Below are positions 42,590-53,408 of a stretch of DNA of 64,000 nt, piece by piece. How positions within the stretch are numbered: the first letter of the stretch is position 1; every line of letters starts with the position of its first letter. This DNA is from Trissonchulus latispiculum (taxonomy: Eukaryota; Nematoda; Enoplea; Enoplida; Ironidae): assembly GCA_030248195.1 (NCBI GenBank), contig JASAND010026752.1, forward strand, positions 41,516 through 105,515, given 5' to 3'. A program made the translations under genes and the position numbers. Under the pieces are notes generated by a model that had not been told where the DNA came from, made no database searches, and saw only the letters and a list, made by a program, of their open reading frames with translations.

Positions 42590-44061
42590 CAAGAGTCTAT
42601 AATACCAAGAGTGGGAAGCTTAGCCCTTCCTAATGGAAATGGCCTGCGAGATGCTCGACACATTAAGGCCGAAATCTCGGGGTCTGTCTAAAAAGCGGAA
42701 GCGGAAACGGAAATGAAAGCGGAAATGGGGTCTAAAAAGCGGAAATAAAAACGGAAACGCGGTCTAAAATATGGAAACGGAATTTAGTCTAAAAAGCGGA
42801 ATCCAAAATATGTCTAAAATACGGAAACGGAAAAATAGTCTAAAAAGCGGAAGCGGAAACATTTAGTGTGTTCCAGATATTTCTCTCTCTAGACGGCGCT
42901 GTGTTACAATTCGGGCATCCAATGAAAAAATCTGATTTCGTTGGCATTATGCCAGCATCGTGTTAAGCGTATAGTAAACTTGCAGTGTTTTGATTAAAAG
43001 AAATAGGAAATTTCAAAAAAGAATGTATAATAACTTGAAAAAGTATGTATCTGGAGAAACCATAATGAATTAGCAATCGAAACCGACCCTAAAAACTGTC
43101 GACGAAGTAAGGCTGTATTGGTTTGATAGTAACTGAATCGCTAGCAGAAATGTGCATATATTTATTTGTAATCCTAAAAGTGCAGGAATCGTTTAACTCT
43201 GCTCGTTTTCTCATTTTCAGTAACGACTTTACTTAATAATCATTTATTTGTAAATTCAATTACTATTGATTATTCGTTAAATATTTCAAGTTATAGGATT
43301 TAGCTTTTAGCACTTGGTTTTGATTCCACAAACTAGACCTATTCTATTTATTTAATCATATTTTTGACAATTTTCCACATGCTGTTACTCTTTTTGGACC
43401 GTGATTCTGTTTCCGCCTTTTAGACCCGCTCTCCGCTTTCGTTTCCGCTTTTTAGACCCCAATTCCGTTTCCGCCGTTTAGACGGCTTTCCGTTTCCGTT
43501 TCCGCTTTTTAGACCATGTGTCCGCTTCTGTTTCCGCTTTTTAGACCCCAATTCCGTTTCCGTTTCCGTTTCCGCTTTTTAGACAGACCCGAAATCTCGG
43601 GGGGGGGTATCACTTACCATTGTTCAGCATGTGTTTATATGCGTTTGAACTGATTGGCTAATCGCCTACCTTATGTCAAATTTACGTGTATAAGTGGACC
43701 CCCCCGAGATCTCAGGGGGGGGGGGCGCTTAGCGTTGTTAAGCGTGTGTTTATATGCGATTGAACTGAAATGCATTTGATTGGCTACTTAGCTACCCTAA
43801 TCCTCATCAGTGCATTTCAGTTCGACTGCATATAAACATACGTTTAACAACGCTAAGCGGGACCCCCCCTGAGATGTCGGGGGGGGGGTCCACTTATACA
43901 CGTAAATTTGACATAAGGTAGGCGATTAGCCAATCAGATGCGTTTTAGTTCAAACGCATATAAACACATGCTGAACAATGGTAAGTGGTACCCCCCCCCC
44001 GAGATTTCGGCCTTAATGTGCCGAGCATCTCGCAGGCCACTCTTGGTATTATAGACTCTTG
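42590..44061. mobile_element. Fold-back element, 7-bp TSD, in the PAN-gene intron
   Basis: Left end CAAGAGTCTATAATACCAAG; the right end is its exact inverse. GCTAAAT lies outside both (42583-42589 and 44062-44068). The arms share TGGCCTGCGAGATGCTCG and ATTAAGGCCGAAATCTCGG, then G runs and CCACTTACCA. An inner palindrome at about 43690-43890 repeats the theme (GCTTAGCGTTGTTAA words). It contains a 911-bp MULE-like insertion in the left arm and carries GATTGGCT near the centre. Confidence 0.85.
42680..43590. mobile_element. MULE-like element with GTCTAAAAAGCGGAAACGG arrays
   Basis: Left end GGGTCTGTCTAAAAAGCGG; the right end is its inverse. GAAATCTCG flanks it on both sides (42671-42679 and 43591-43599), a perfect 9-bp TSD. 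Arrays of AAAAAGCGGAAACGG-type words occupy 42690-42862 and, inverted, 43415-43585. No ORF. Inserted in the left arm of the fold-back element. Confidence 0.9.
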
Positions 44062-44594
44062 GCTAAATTTAAGATTATCTTAATCGTCTAGTCAGCTAAT
44101 ATCGAGTTTAACTCCAGATTAAATGAAGTTTAGGTTGATCCGAAGTTTATCTATTGCCGCCCGTTGCACTAAATAAGTTCTGGATTAACTTTATGAAGAT
44201 GAAAAATTTATGAAGATAATCAGAAACCCGTAATCCTGGTCTCTGCCAGGTTTAACATAATATTATCTGTTTTTCCACATTTTACTTAGAGCCACTATTT
44301 GTTGAAAATACCGCCTGCATTTCATAAACTCGTTGGCGAAATTGTACAAACGTTTAAATAAGCGAAACTTTGAAAAAGCAACAAAAGATAAATTTTAACA
44401 TGAATTCAGGGGGAATTAATGAATCACGCAGATCAGACTTTTGTTTGATTAATTAATCAGGCTATTCGGACCGGCGTGATTAATGAATATTTAGATTATA
44501 TATTGTTTTCATACTGTGCACCACTCTTCGGCGCTCTTATCTTAGTACTTAGTTTTAATTAACTAGCACATATTTTATGCTATTTATGTTTCAG

Positions 44595-44887
44595 GGCGGC
44601 GAGTAGACGACCCAGTTCCAATAGTTCGCACCGAATCTTTAGAGTCTTCTGCAGAACGCAGAATAGTACCGTCTAGAACAACAGACGTTGCAGAAGCAAC
44701 AACAACAACAACAACAGCAGCAACAACTGAAAATGATAGAATTGACGATCCGATATTCGACGAAGTGGATCTTCAACGAGTTCAGTCGAATCCAGTGAGA
44801 CCTAACATCCCTGCTGAGCGGCAAATCTCGGCTGGACATACGTTCGATCAGGAAGCGTTTGGTTGGTTCAAAAAGCTTTTTGCCTAA
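44595..44887 (+). CDS. Alternative terminal exon of the PAN gene
   Basis: The acceptor TTTATGTTTCAG ends at 44594. Read in phase 1 from the PAN donor the exon gives about 97 codons and a TAA at 44885-44887. It starts GRRVDDPVPIVRTESLESS, contains a Thr run from an ACA repeat (44698-44725), and ends with acidic and Phe/Trp residues (TFDQEAFGWFKKLFA). No Cys and no membrane segment. The frame is open across the whole exon, which supports it, but the ORF is short and other explanations are possible. It would end the protein shortly after the PAN module. Confidence 0.55.
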
Positions 44888-45411
44888 ATGAAATTAAATT
44901 AAACTGAAAATTAATTTAAATATTTAAATTAAATATTTACAGCAATTCAATATAGTGAATCAAAAACCATATAACTATAATTGCAAATCTAGTAGCGGCA
45001 GCTTGTTTCATGTTAACAGCACACATCAACTTCCTGGCTTCCCGCTACCTACATGTGCTCCGATTTGACAAATAATTAATTATTCGTTATGTTCTTGTTG
45101 GCCTCCTGGGGCTTTTCCTAGGCCGGCCCTTGGGGTGCCCCTGTGCAGTACACTTTCAGTGAGATGGATTTTAACTTTTGTCCTTTTTTTAATTTAGGGG
45201 AAATATGCTAGGACTCGTTGGGGTGGTTGCTGGGGGGCTGTGGGCCGGTTAGTTTGCCTAGATTACAAGTGTTTGGGGTTAACTTTAAAGGTGGATAATT
45301 TGATTCCTTCTGGAATACAGACTGCTGTGCAAACCTGTTAGAAATAGGTGGGATAATAATAATTGGGGATAACGTTAATTACTATACGGATAATAAGAGT
45401 GGACGTCCCAC
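44888..45411. other. Non-coding spacer (possible 3' UTR)
   Basis: Follows the short terminal exon. No AATAAA close to the stop is obvious. Contains GGCCGGCCC near 45121. Nothing else. Confidence 0.35.
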
Positions 45412-46264
45412 TTGGGGCCTTTTCATAAAATGATTAAACGGATTAACTTAAAAGTTTAATCATTTTATGAATACGCTCACGGATTAAACGGATTAAAGTT
45501 TAATCCGTGACTTAAACGGACTAGTTTAATCCGTCGATCAAAAACCTTTTCATAAAATACCAACGGATTAAACTTTAATCCGTGACGTATTCATAAAATC
45601 GTGACGGATTAAAATCTTGGCGGATTAAACTTTAATCCGTGGCCTTTTCATAAAATGATTAAGTTTAATCCGTTTAATCCGTCACTTAAAAAACAGTTCA
45701 AAAGCACTAACGTTTAATCCTTGTTATTTGCGGGGATTAAACGGATTAAACATCAATTATAGTGTCGATTGCGTAAGAGACATCGACTTTAAACCTTCAC
45801 TGCTCATTCATTACTTGGAGTTCAGCAATTATCGTTATACCAAAATGTAGCTTAACATTTTGCCTATTTAATGGCTACGATGAAACATAATTTGGTTGTC
45901 TAGAATTTTCTTTGCTAATTATAGAACGAGTGCAACTTTTCAAATTTTTGCCGACTTTGTTTTGGCACTAATGTTTTGGTGGAATATTGGTTTCATCACT
46001 CGATATATATATACCTCTGTCAAATGGCTGGGGATTATTCTTAGTTTATAACGAAATCGCTCATCGCTCTGGAAAATCAGATACTAAAATGTTTGTGTAA
46101 CCCGAATACTAACTGTCTACCTTTATCATATTTCTTACGCATCAATTTTAGCTAGAAAGCAGCAAAACAAAGCTGCAGCTAGCGAAAAGTACTCGTAGGT
46201 GGATGTTTCCTCCTATGTTATTCCACTACCATCTCAAACTACAAACTTGTTTACTTTTCTGGCT

Positions 46265-47815
46265 AACTACGTAGCTCTTTTTCAAAATTACTGCCACATC
46301 TTACGGCCAATTTTGGTTTATTTATGCTCAATCGATACACGGTCTAATTGCAGATTTTATCAATGCCTATAAGCTGCAGTTCGTTGCTTTAAGGGGTGGA
46401 CTAAACTTTTGCCCCGACTTTGTCCGATTGGCCTAATTTTTGGCGAAGTTATAGAGCATGGGTGTGGTCAAAAAATACTTGGTCGTTGGTTTCCAGCGAT
46501 GTGCAGCCGTCGCGTTTATGTACCCGAACCCCCTTTTTCACAACTACCAACATAATTAATTAAAATCCCTGCTGGCTGTAAGACCATAGCTTCAAGCTTG
46601 TCATTGGTCAATATGATTTGGCACATGTGGCCCTATCTGTAGAAAAATACTCGACTTCTGTATCTAATCAGCATATAAGGCAATTACTGTTCAAAGTTGA
46701 AGTTTCGGCAATTTCGGCAAAGTTTCGGTTAACGAAAGGAATATTTTATTACTGGTGCGAGGTATAAGGCTGTAATTTGGTAAATACAAAGGCCCTATAG
46801 GAGTACTCATTTGTGACAAATGGCAAGGAATTCTGCCGCCTGAAAAATTTTTTATGTCAACTTTAATCTTCAAAAATTGCCAAAAACGCCCTTTTTGGGC
46901 AATGGTACTAATCGAAAAAATCAAATTTTTTGAAATTAAAATTTTTTGAGATATTTGACTCAGCGTGGTTGAAAACACACCCACAAACGATTTCAGCTCG
47001 ATTGGCGATTTTGGGAATTTTTGAAGATTAAAGTTGACATAAAAATTTTTTCATGCGGCAGAACTTCTTGGCATTTGGCACGAATGAGTACTCCTATAGG
47101 GCCTCTGTATATGCCAAATTACAGCCTTATAGCTCGCACCAGTAATAAAATATTCCTTTCGTTAGCCAAAAATTTTCCAAATTTTGCCGAAACTTCAACT
47201 TTGAACAGTAATTCCCTTAGATGCAGATAAGATACTGACGTCTAGTATTTTTCCTCAGATAGAGGCACATGCGCCAAATCATATTTGCCAATGGCAACCT
47301 TGAAGCTAGGGTCTTGCATCAGCAGAGATTTTTAATTAATTATGTTGGTAGTTGTGAAAAAGGCGAGGAGGTCGGGTACATAAACGGGACGGCTGCACAT
47401 GGCTGGAAGGCAGCTAAGAACCAACGACCAAGTATTTTTTGACCACACCCATGCTCATTAACTTCGCCAAAATGAAGGCCAATCGGACAAATTCGGGGCA
47501 CCCCCATTTTAGTCGCCCCTCCCCTTAAGCTAAGAAAGGGATTTGGCCAAAAATTGATTTTGGCAAAACCGCCATTATTTTGTTTTGAACATAGACTTCT
47601 CGCCAACTACCACCCACCCATGGATTCGCATAATGTTTGACAATATGAAAACTCACACTATTGCGATGGTTCATTTTGATTTGAGCTAAAACGTCTCCAG
47701 TTTGCGAGAAACCTATATACGAATTTGCGAGATGTCGTGTCACAGGACATTTATATATCATTTCGGGACTTTAAGACCTGTTGAGTCAAATTCTAAAAGA
47801 TGTCCCTAGGTTTTG
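46265..47815 (+). repeat. Copy 3 of the interspersed repeat, split by an insertion
   Basis: 46265-46392 and 47525-47815 together align with about 5520-5900 of the copy at 5191-6199 (shared TTTGGTTTATTTATTCTC-like, GATCGATACACAGTC-like and TTATTTTGTTTTGAACAT words). The break is exactly where the TTAA-flanked element sits. Confidence 0.75.
46393..47524. mobile_element. piggyBac-like fold-back element
   Basis: 1132 bp with arms of about 450-500 bp. The arms share TTGTCCGATTGGCC, GGCACATG and GAGTACTCCTATAGGGCC in inverse orientation. Ends are GGGGTGGACTAAA and the inverse of GGGGAGGGGCGACTAAA. TTAA flanks both sides (46389-46392 and 47525-47528), the piggyBac target. No transposase. Confidence 0.8.
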
Positions 47816-48663
47816 TGGGTCGAAAACAACCGATAGGGTCTATTCATAGGGGTTCTCAACCTTGAGGCTTGAAGCGTCATCCAAGCTTAGACTGTTCTGT
47901 TCTGAGGCAATACACAATGTAACTGTCCAAAGTTTTATGACTCTTAGAGGTTTAACTTAAAATATGAAAATTGAAACAATGGCTTTTTTAGACAAAATTT
48001 GCAGGTTCTAAAACCTAGAGAACGACCACGGTCGAAAGAAAGTTCTGTTACTGGAGAGTGCACGCAGCGCTAGAAGCCATTTTTGTACATTTATGTACCT
48101 AGTGCCAATTCAAGAAGGAACCACACGCTTTGGAATTTTTGGAATCGCGTTTTAGAATCTTGTTTTACCTGCTCGCAGAACGGTTGACTTTCAGAAGTTA
48201 TGAATTTAAGGATTCGGCATAAGTTCAATACTCAACGAAATTTAATCGAAACATGTAGAAATGTATAGCTGCTCTCTACTTTATGCACTTAACATGGTTG
48301 GAAAACTCTCAAGCTGAATCTTAATTGCACCGAAAACGTTTAAAAACAAGATTTTTACCGAACTTTTACACTTTCCAATAATTATAACAATATGTCGGAG
48401 TCACCACTGAATGGTTGAACAGCATATATATAGAAATTGCGAAATTCCACGGGGTTGTTTTGAGAAGTTAAATGGGTACTGCAAAATATATCATTGAAAT
48501 TCAGCAAAATCGGAGATGGCCAAGAATCAGCCAAAAAGCAACACTATCCTTCTTATACGTGCTTTTAGGGGATTACATTAAAATGTTGTTTTGGTGTAAA
48601 ATTAATCAATATAGCATTGTGATAATAATCTCATTAGTAGCTATGTATTGTTGCGAGTCTAAT

Positions 48664-49331
48664 CAAGAGTACATAATATAAGAGTAAGAAACTCTTACAG
48701 TAGCATGTACAAATCATGCTAGGTATGCTCGGTGCGTTAAGTCGGAACCCCCCCCCCCCCGAAAGTCTCGGGGGGGGGGGGCGTCCCACTTACCACTAAT
48801 TACACGCTTTCATATAAGCGTGGTCTGCTCGCTGATTGCTTCATTAACCTAAGGCTTATGGTAGGTAATTTATTAGTTATTTTAATTGATTAATTATAAC
48901 TTTAATTAAATGCAATTATAAAACTAATTCGACAGCTTTGTTGCATTTTTTCTGCTCTTTCCAATGATATAAAAATTGTTGCATAATACAAAAATTCGAA
49001 GGAATGTAACCTGCAACAATTTTTATATCATTGGAAAGAGCAGAAAAAATGCTACAATGTTGTCGAATTAGTTTTATAATTGCATTAACCTAATTAAAGT
49101 TATAATTAATCAATTAAAATAACTAATAAATTACCTACCATAAGCCTTAGGTTAATGAACCAATCAGCGAGCAGACACACGCTTATATGAAAGCGTGTAA
49201 TTAGTGGTAAGTGGGACCCCCCCCGCCCGAGACTTTCGGGGGGGGGGTCCCGACTTAACGTACCGAGCATACCTAGCATGATTTGTACATGCTACTGTAA
49301 GAGTTTCTTACTCTTATATTATGTACTCTTG
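48664..49331. mobile_element. Fold-back element, 7-bp TSD, near-perfect 300-bp arms
   Basis: Ends CAAGAGTACATAATATAAG and its exact inverse, with GTCTAAT outside (48657-48663 and 49332-49338). Arms of about 310 bp pair almost perfectly around a short centre near 48990-49020. They include ATGCTCGG, runs of 8-14 C or G, CCACTTACCA, CGCTTTCATATAAGCG and TGATTG. Same family as 42590-44061 by its ends and inner words. Confidence 0.9.
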
Positions 49332-50022
49332 GTCTAATGAGCAAATAATTCTCAAGCAAGCACGTCAAAACAGTAAACCTGAAAATGATCATTGTAAAAA
49401 TGTTACAATGTACAATGTTTAATGATATTATTGTTGCTGTTAGCTATAGATGAAAGTAAGACTTTGTCACTCAATAACTGAAATAATATGCTTAAAATTT
49501 ACAATTGTAGAATCAGTCAGCGAAATTAATAATGAAATATGGATACTCTTTGAAATATGTTAGCTTCATTTGTATTCATAAAATCAGGATTAAACTGGCG
49601 GATTAAATGGATTAACTTAAACGGATTAACTTAAACGGATTAAAACTGTGATCATAAAATACGGATTAAACTGCTTAAACGACTTAATTTAATCCGTTTA
49701 AGTTAATCCGTTTAAGTCGTGGCTCAGTTTAATCCGTTTAAGTAGTTTAATCCGTGATTTTATGAATACGCATTCTTAATCCATTTAATCTGTTTAAGTT
49801 AATCCGTTTAAGTTAATCCATTTAATCATTTTATGAAAAGGCCCTTGGTTTACCTTAGTGCCATGAGCCATCAACATTAAATTAGCAACTGCCGTTCCTG
49901 GCATTCCTGACTAACAGGATTGCTCACCTTCACTTTACTAGGTTTGAAGTGAATTAAATATCATTCAATCGTCTTCTCAATTTTGCCAATTTAGGAATAA
50001 AATTACTTTTTATGTGTTCCAG

Positions 50023-50215
50023 GAGGGTGCCCCGGCAACTACTTTCAGATCAGAACTCATTGCTTTCAGCCAGTACTATTTGATGAGCTTCTTGCATATG
50101 CCTTTCCTGCCAGCTCTTTTGACGGAGAAGTACAGTGCCAGGCATTGGAACCTCCCGGGCATTTGATCTATTTCGACAACTACGAGGAATACCGCGAAAC
50201 GTGGACCACTGTATC
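50023..50215 (+). CDS. C-type lectin domain, exon 1
   Basis: Acceptor TTATGTGTTCCAG ends at 50022; entry phase 1; donor GTGAGC follows 50215, leaving phase 2. The exon reads GCPGNYFQIRTHCFQPV..., then GEVQCQALEPPGHLIYFDNYEEY. This is the canonical opening of a C-type lectin-like fold: paired Cys-Pro-Gly and Cys at the N-terminus, then x-x-C-Q-A-L-x-x-x-G-H-L-I. It is phase-compatible with the PAN exon. This exon was missed as an ORF because it is short. Confidence 0.8.
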
Positions 50216-51509
50216 GTGAGCTTACCACAATCTTTTAATTTTCACAGCTATTGGGAAGAATAATTCCCATAATCAACCTTTAGTGCACAAATTCGCACAA
50301 GTAATACTTCGCAAAACAATAGGAATCATTTGCCACATTTGACGTATTCGGAGTTTGTATCATATAGGGAAATATTGAAGTCATCTGTTCCTTTAGGCCT
50401 AAGTCTACAAATGAATTAGTTACCGTGAACAAAAACTGAAGTAAATAAAATTCTGAAAAATGAAGCAACCATTTCGTGAAACATTATTTGAATAGGTTTT
50501 AACAGAACTGTTAAATACTCGCAAATACCGCTTCTACTTAGCCTAAACAAACGATGATACCTTGCACTATTTTTGTGTGTGAACCTTGGTTTTGAGCGAT
50601 GAAATATAGTCTAGAAACGGAAGTAATTAGTTATAATTAATTAGATGCTGTGTATCATTTTTCGAGTGTGGTCGACCTGCAGGCATTAGTCTTGTCTGTA
50701 TCGTATTTGCTGTGAATCATTACTGATATTTCTCAAGTAAACTGTAGGACTTTACATGAACTTCCATGATGCCTTTAATGCTTTATTAGGGTAGGATATT
50801 TAGTACAGGGATCTAGTTTACTGAAGCGTTGCACCCTATTTGTCTGCCTGCAATGGATTAGCCCTTCTAATTCCCGGTTGATACCGGACAGTTAGCAGGT
50901 GTTTAATAAAACGTATTTGGGAAAAAATACGATGACGCCTGAAAATGTCTAAAATATTGTGGCAAACATTATGGCGATTTCGAGCCATGCCATTTGTTTC
51001 TTACCTCCTGTACGCTAACAATTACGTTCTGGAGCAGGACACTCAACTGCTCTATGAGCTTATTCGAACTATTTGTACAATACAGAAATATCCGGCAGCA
51101 CTAGTCAAATTAACAAAAAGCTTCAATAAAGGTAGCAAAGCCAGTTCCTTACCCACTTTCTACTTACTTACTTTTACTTGCTAATTTTTAACAAGAAAAC
51201 TACATCAATAAACCGTTTGTACAGCGGATTAAACATTGCGAATTATGTTCAATTGTCTCGCCATAACTGAATATTAGTAGTGTAGAGTTATAGTAACAAC
51301 AAAGCTCAATCCATAATCCCAATCCCAGTAAGAAGGAAATAAAATATCTTAAAACCAATGTATTTGGGCTGAATAAATGGGTCGGCTTAAGCGATTTCTA
51401 ACACCTATGCGCTAAGTGTATGATTAGTTGTTTGTGCTGATTTATTGCCATTCATTATTTGTTAACAAAAAGTTTACAGTATGCCACTGTTTTGATGAAC
51501 TTTGCACAG

Positions 51510-51620
51510 GGAGAGCATTTCGGTTATGGCAAACGCAGTCGATAGTGTCGTTTGGATCGATGGGATATATTCCACGATGGATGGAGAGTATTGGAGCCAA
51601 TGGGACAACGTTGAATTAAA
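51510..51620 (+). CDS. C-type lectin domain, exon 2
   Basis: The acceptor ending TTTGCACAG at 51509 and donor GTAATT after 51620 define 111 bp, phase 2 at both ends. It reads SESISVMANAVDSVVWIDG, then DGEYWSQWDNVELK. The VWIDG element is the WIGL-like core strand of the fold; the W-x-x-W that follows is also typical. Confidence 0.8.
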
Positions 51621-52274
51621 GTAATTTTAAGTTAAAAGACATTCAAACTTTTCTACTCATCTCACAATACATTGTGCAGTTTGCCATTTGAAACTGAAGT
51701 AATGGAAAAGGGAAAATGATTAACCCATTTGCTAGTATTCAGAGTTTAGTTAATTGGAAAGAGTCCTTGATAGACAACAATGAGTTTTTATTCGTATGTT
51801 TAAAATAACAGAAATCAATAGGGTAATAGCCGTGGAATTTGCTGAAATAAATTAAAAGACAAAAATCAGTGCCCCAAGGATAAAGTGAAATCCTTTGGTT
51901 GAAAACCTAGATGCTTCATTTTCAGACGAGTTAATTAAAATCCACCATATCGAGCAAATTTAGTAAATTGAGAAGCCGGAACGGAAGATATTTTTGCTGT
52001 AGGGGTTTAACAACTTACACATTTCAATTTTTATTTGTTCTGGTATTTCCTTGTTGTGAATCACGGACTATTAAAACTTTAAAGTGGACGACAGCTGCAA
52101 ACCGAATATGATTAATCAAAGGCTGTCCAGTTTTAAAGATGTCAAATGCCAAGTTTTAGTGCAGAACTGTTTGAACTTCGCAATGGCTGTTGCAATCAGA
52201 TCCTAATCTGAGGGAAGGCTGTTCAAGATTTTTAACCGAATAGTAATTGGCATTTTGAGTAATGACTTGTTTAG

Positions 52275-52429
52275 AGTGGGAACCAACTTGCACTTTTTGC
52301 CCGGCGATAATGACCCAAAATTTGGCAACAATTCCTGTGTTGCAATGGACATGAATATGGATAGCAAAGACGACCTAATGATTGTAGATGATTGTTCTCG
52401 CCCACACACCATTGCTTGCATGTTGCGAC
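52275..52429 (+). CDS. C-type lectin domain, exon 3
   Basis: Acceptor ACTTGTTTAG ends at 52274. Read from phase 2 it gives KVGTNLHFLPGDNDPKFGNN, SCVAM, and later VDDCSRPHTIACML, the two conserved Cys of the domain's C-terminus. The loop PGDNDP stands where EPN or QPD sugar-binding triplets usually occur, and the WND motif is absent, so calcium-dependent sugar binding is uncertain. Donor GTAAGG follows 52429 (phase 1). Confidence 0.8.
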
Positions 52430-52547
52430 GTAAGGAAGACTTTTATTAGTAATTTAGAAATTTCGCGACTGACTCCCACTCAAAACGGACTCGGATTTTT
52501 AAGAATTTTTATTGTCGGCGGAAGCTATAGTATCTCCACTCTTCCAG

Positions 52548-52643
52548 CTGGCGGAAAATATTCTGCCAAGTGGGCTCAATGTGATGAAGGAAAAGGGAGC
52601 AAATGTCAAAAATCGTCACTTGGAAAACATCCGGAATTAAAAG
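52548..52643 (+). CDS. Small Cys-containing linker exon
   Basis: Acceptor TCCACTCTTCCAG ends at 52547; donor GTTTAC follows 52643. It enters and leaves in phase 1. It reads PGGKYSAKWAQCDEGKGSKC..., Lys-rich with two Cys. It links the lectin domain to the Ser/Thr-rich region. Less certain than its neighbours because the donor is weak. Confidence 0.5.
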
Positions 52644-53408
52644 GTTTACAAAGCAAATAGCAAACAAAAAATAAACAAGAATGAAAAGTTCGTTTATAAT
52701 ATCCTTAGTTTACAGGGACTCACTCACTAATAAACTTCTAACTAATCGATCAATCTGTTTTTGTTAGAAATAGTGTATAGATCGTAATATGGATGATGGA
52801 AAATGATGTTTCGAATCCTGTATTTTCGGGGAGACGTGAGGTCTCTGAAATTGTCCTGAACGTATAATGCATTTGCTCTTGATTAAGCCTAATTTGGTGG
52901 AACTCCAACACATGGTTTCTTAAGTAGAAACTTTCTGATATAAAGGAGATAAAGGTCAGGCATAGATCCTGCGGAGAAGTTACTTATCTCCTTTTTTGAA
53001 TAATGAGGCAGGTTTGCATTGCCAATCTTTGTAAAATGTTCTGAAGTTCAGAATAATCGCCCTACATCCATCTTGTGATCTGGCTCCGTAATACTCAATG
53101 CTTTTATGCTATAAGCAATATTAGATGAGATGTATTGCAATGATTCCAGCTGAAGTGGAGCCTTGCTTGACAACAACCTATACACAATGCTCCTACCCGA
53201 CAACCCAGATTCTGTCTATATCAGAGCGAATGAAAGTAACAATACAAAGCACGCTTTGTGTGAAAATATAATAGCACAGTATGTTCACATATTTCTAGAT
53301 CTGACCATAAAAATATAATAGTTTGAAGGAAACGTAGACTATAAAAGTATAGTTTGCTTCTGAAGTTAGGTTTGATTAAACTATTAATGACAGAATTTCC
53401 GTGTACAG

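Larger units (their letters stand above)
45415..49844. mobile_element. Large element with ACGGATTAAAC arrays, Harbinger-like ends
   Basis: Left end GGGCCTTTTCATAAAATG, matched inversely at the right. TTG flanks it on both sides (45412-45414 and 49845-49847), a weak 3-bp duplication. Arrays of GGATTAAACGGATTAA-type words fill 45430-45755 and, inverted, 49575-49830. The interior has no transposase. It includes a copy of the interspersed repeat, split by a piggyBac-like fold-back, and a separate fold-back element. It lies inside the intron between the PAN exon and the lectin exons. Confidence 0.7.
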
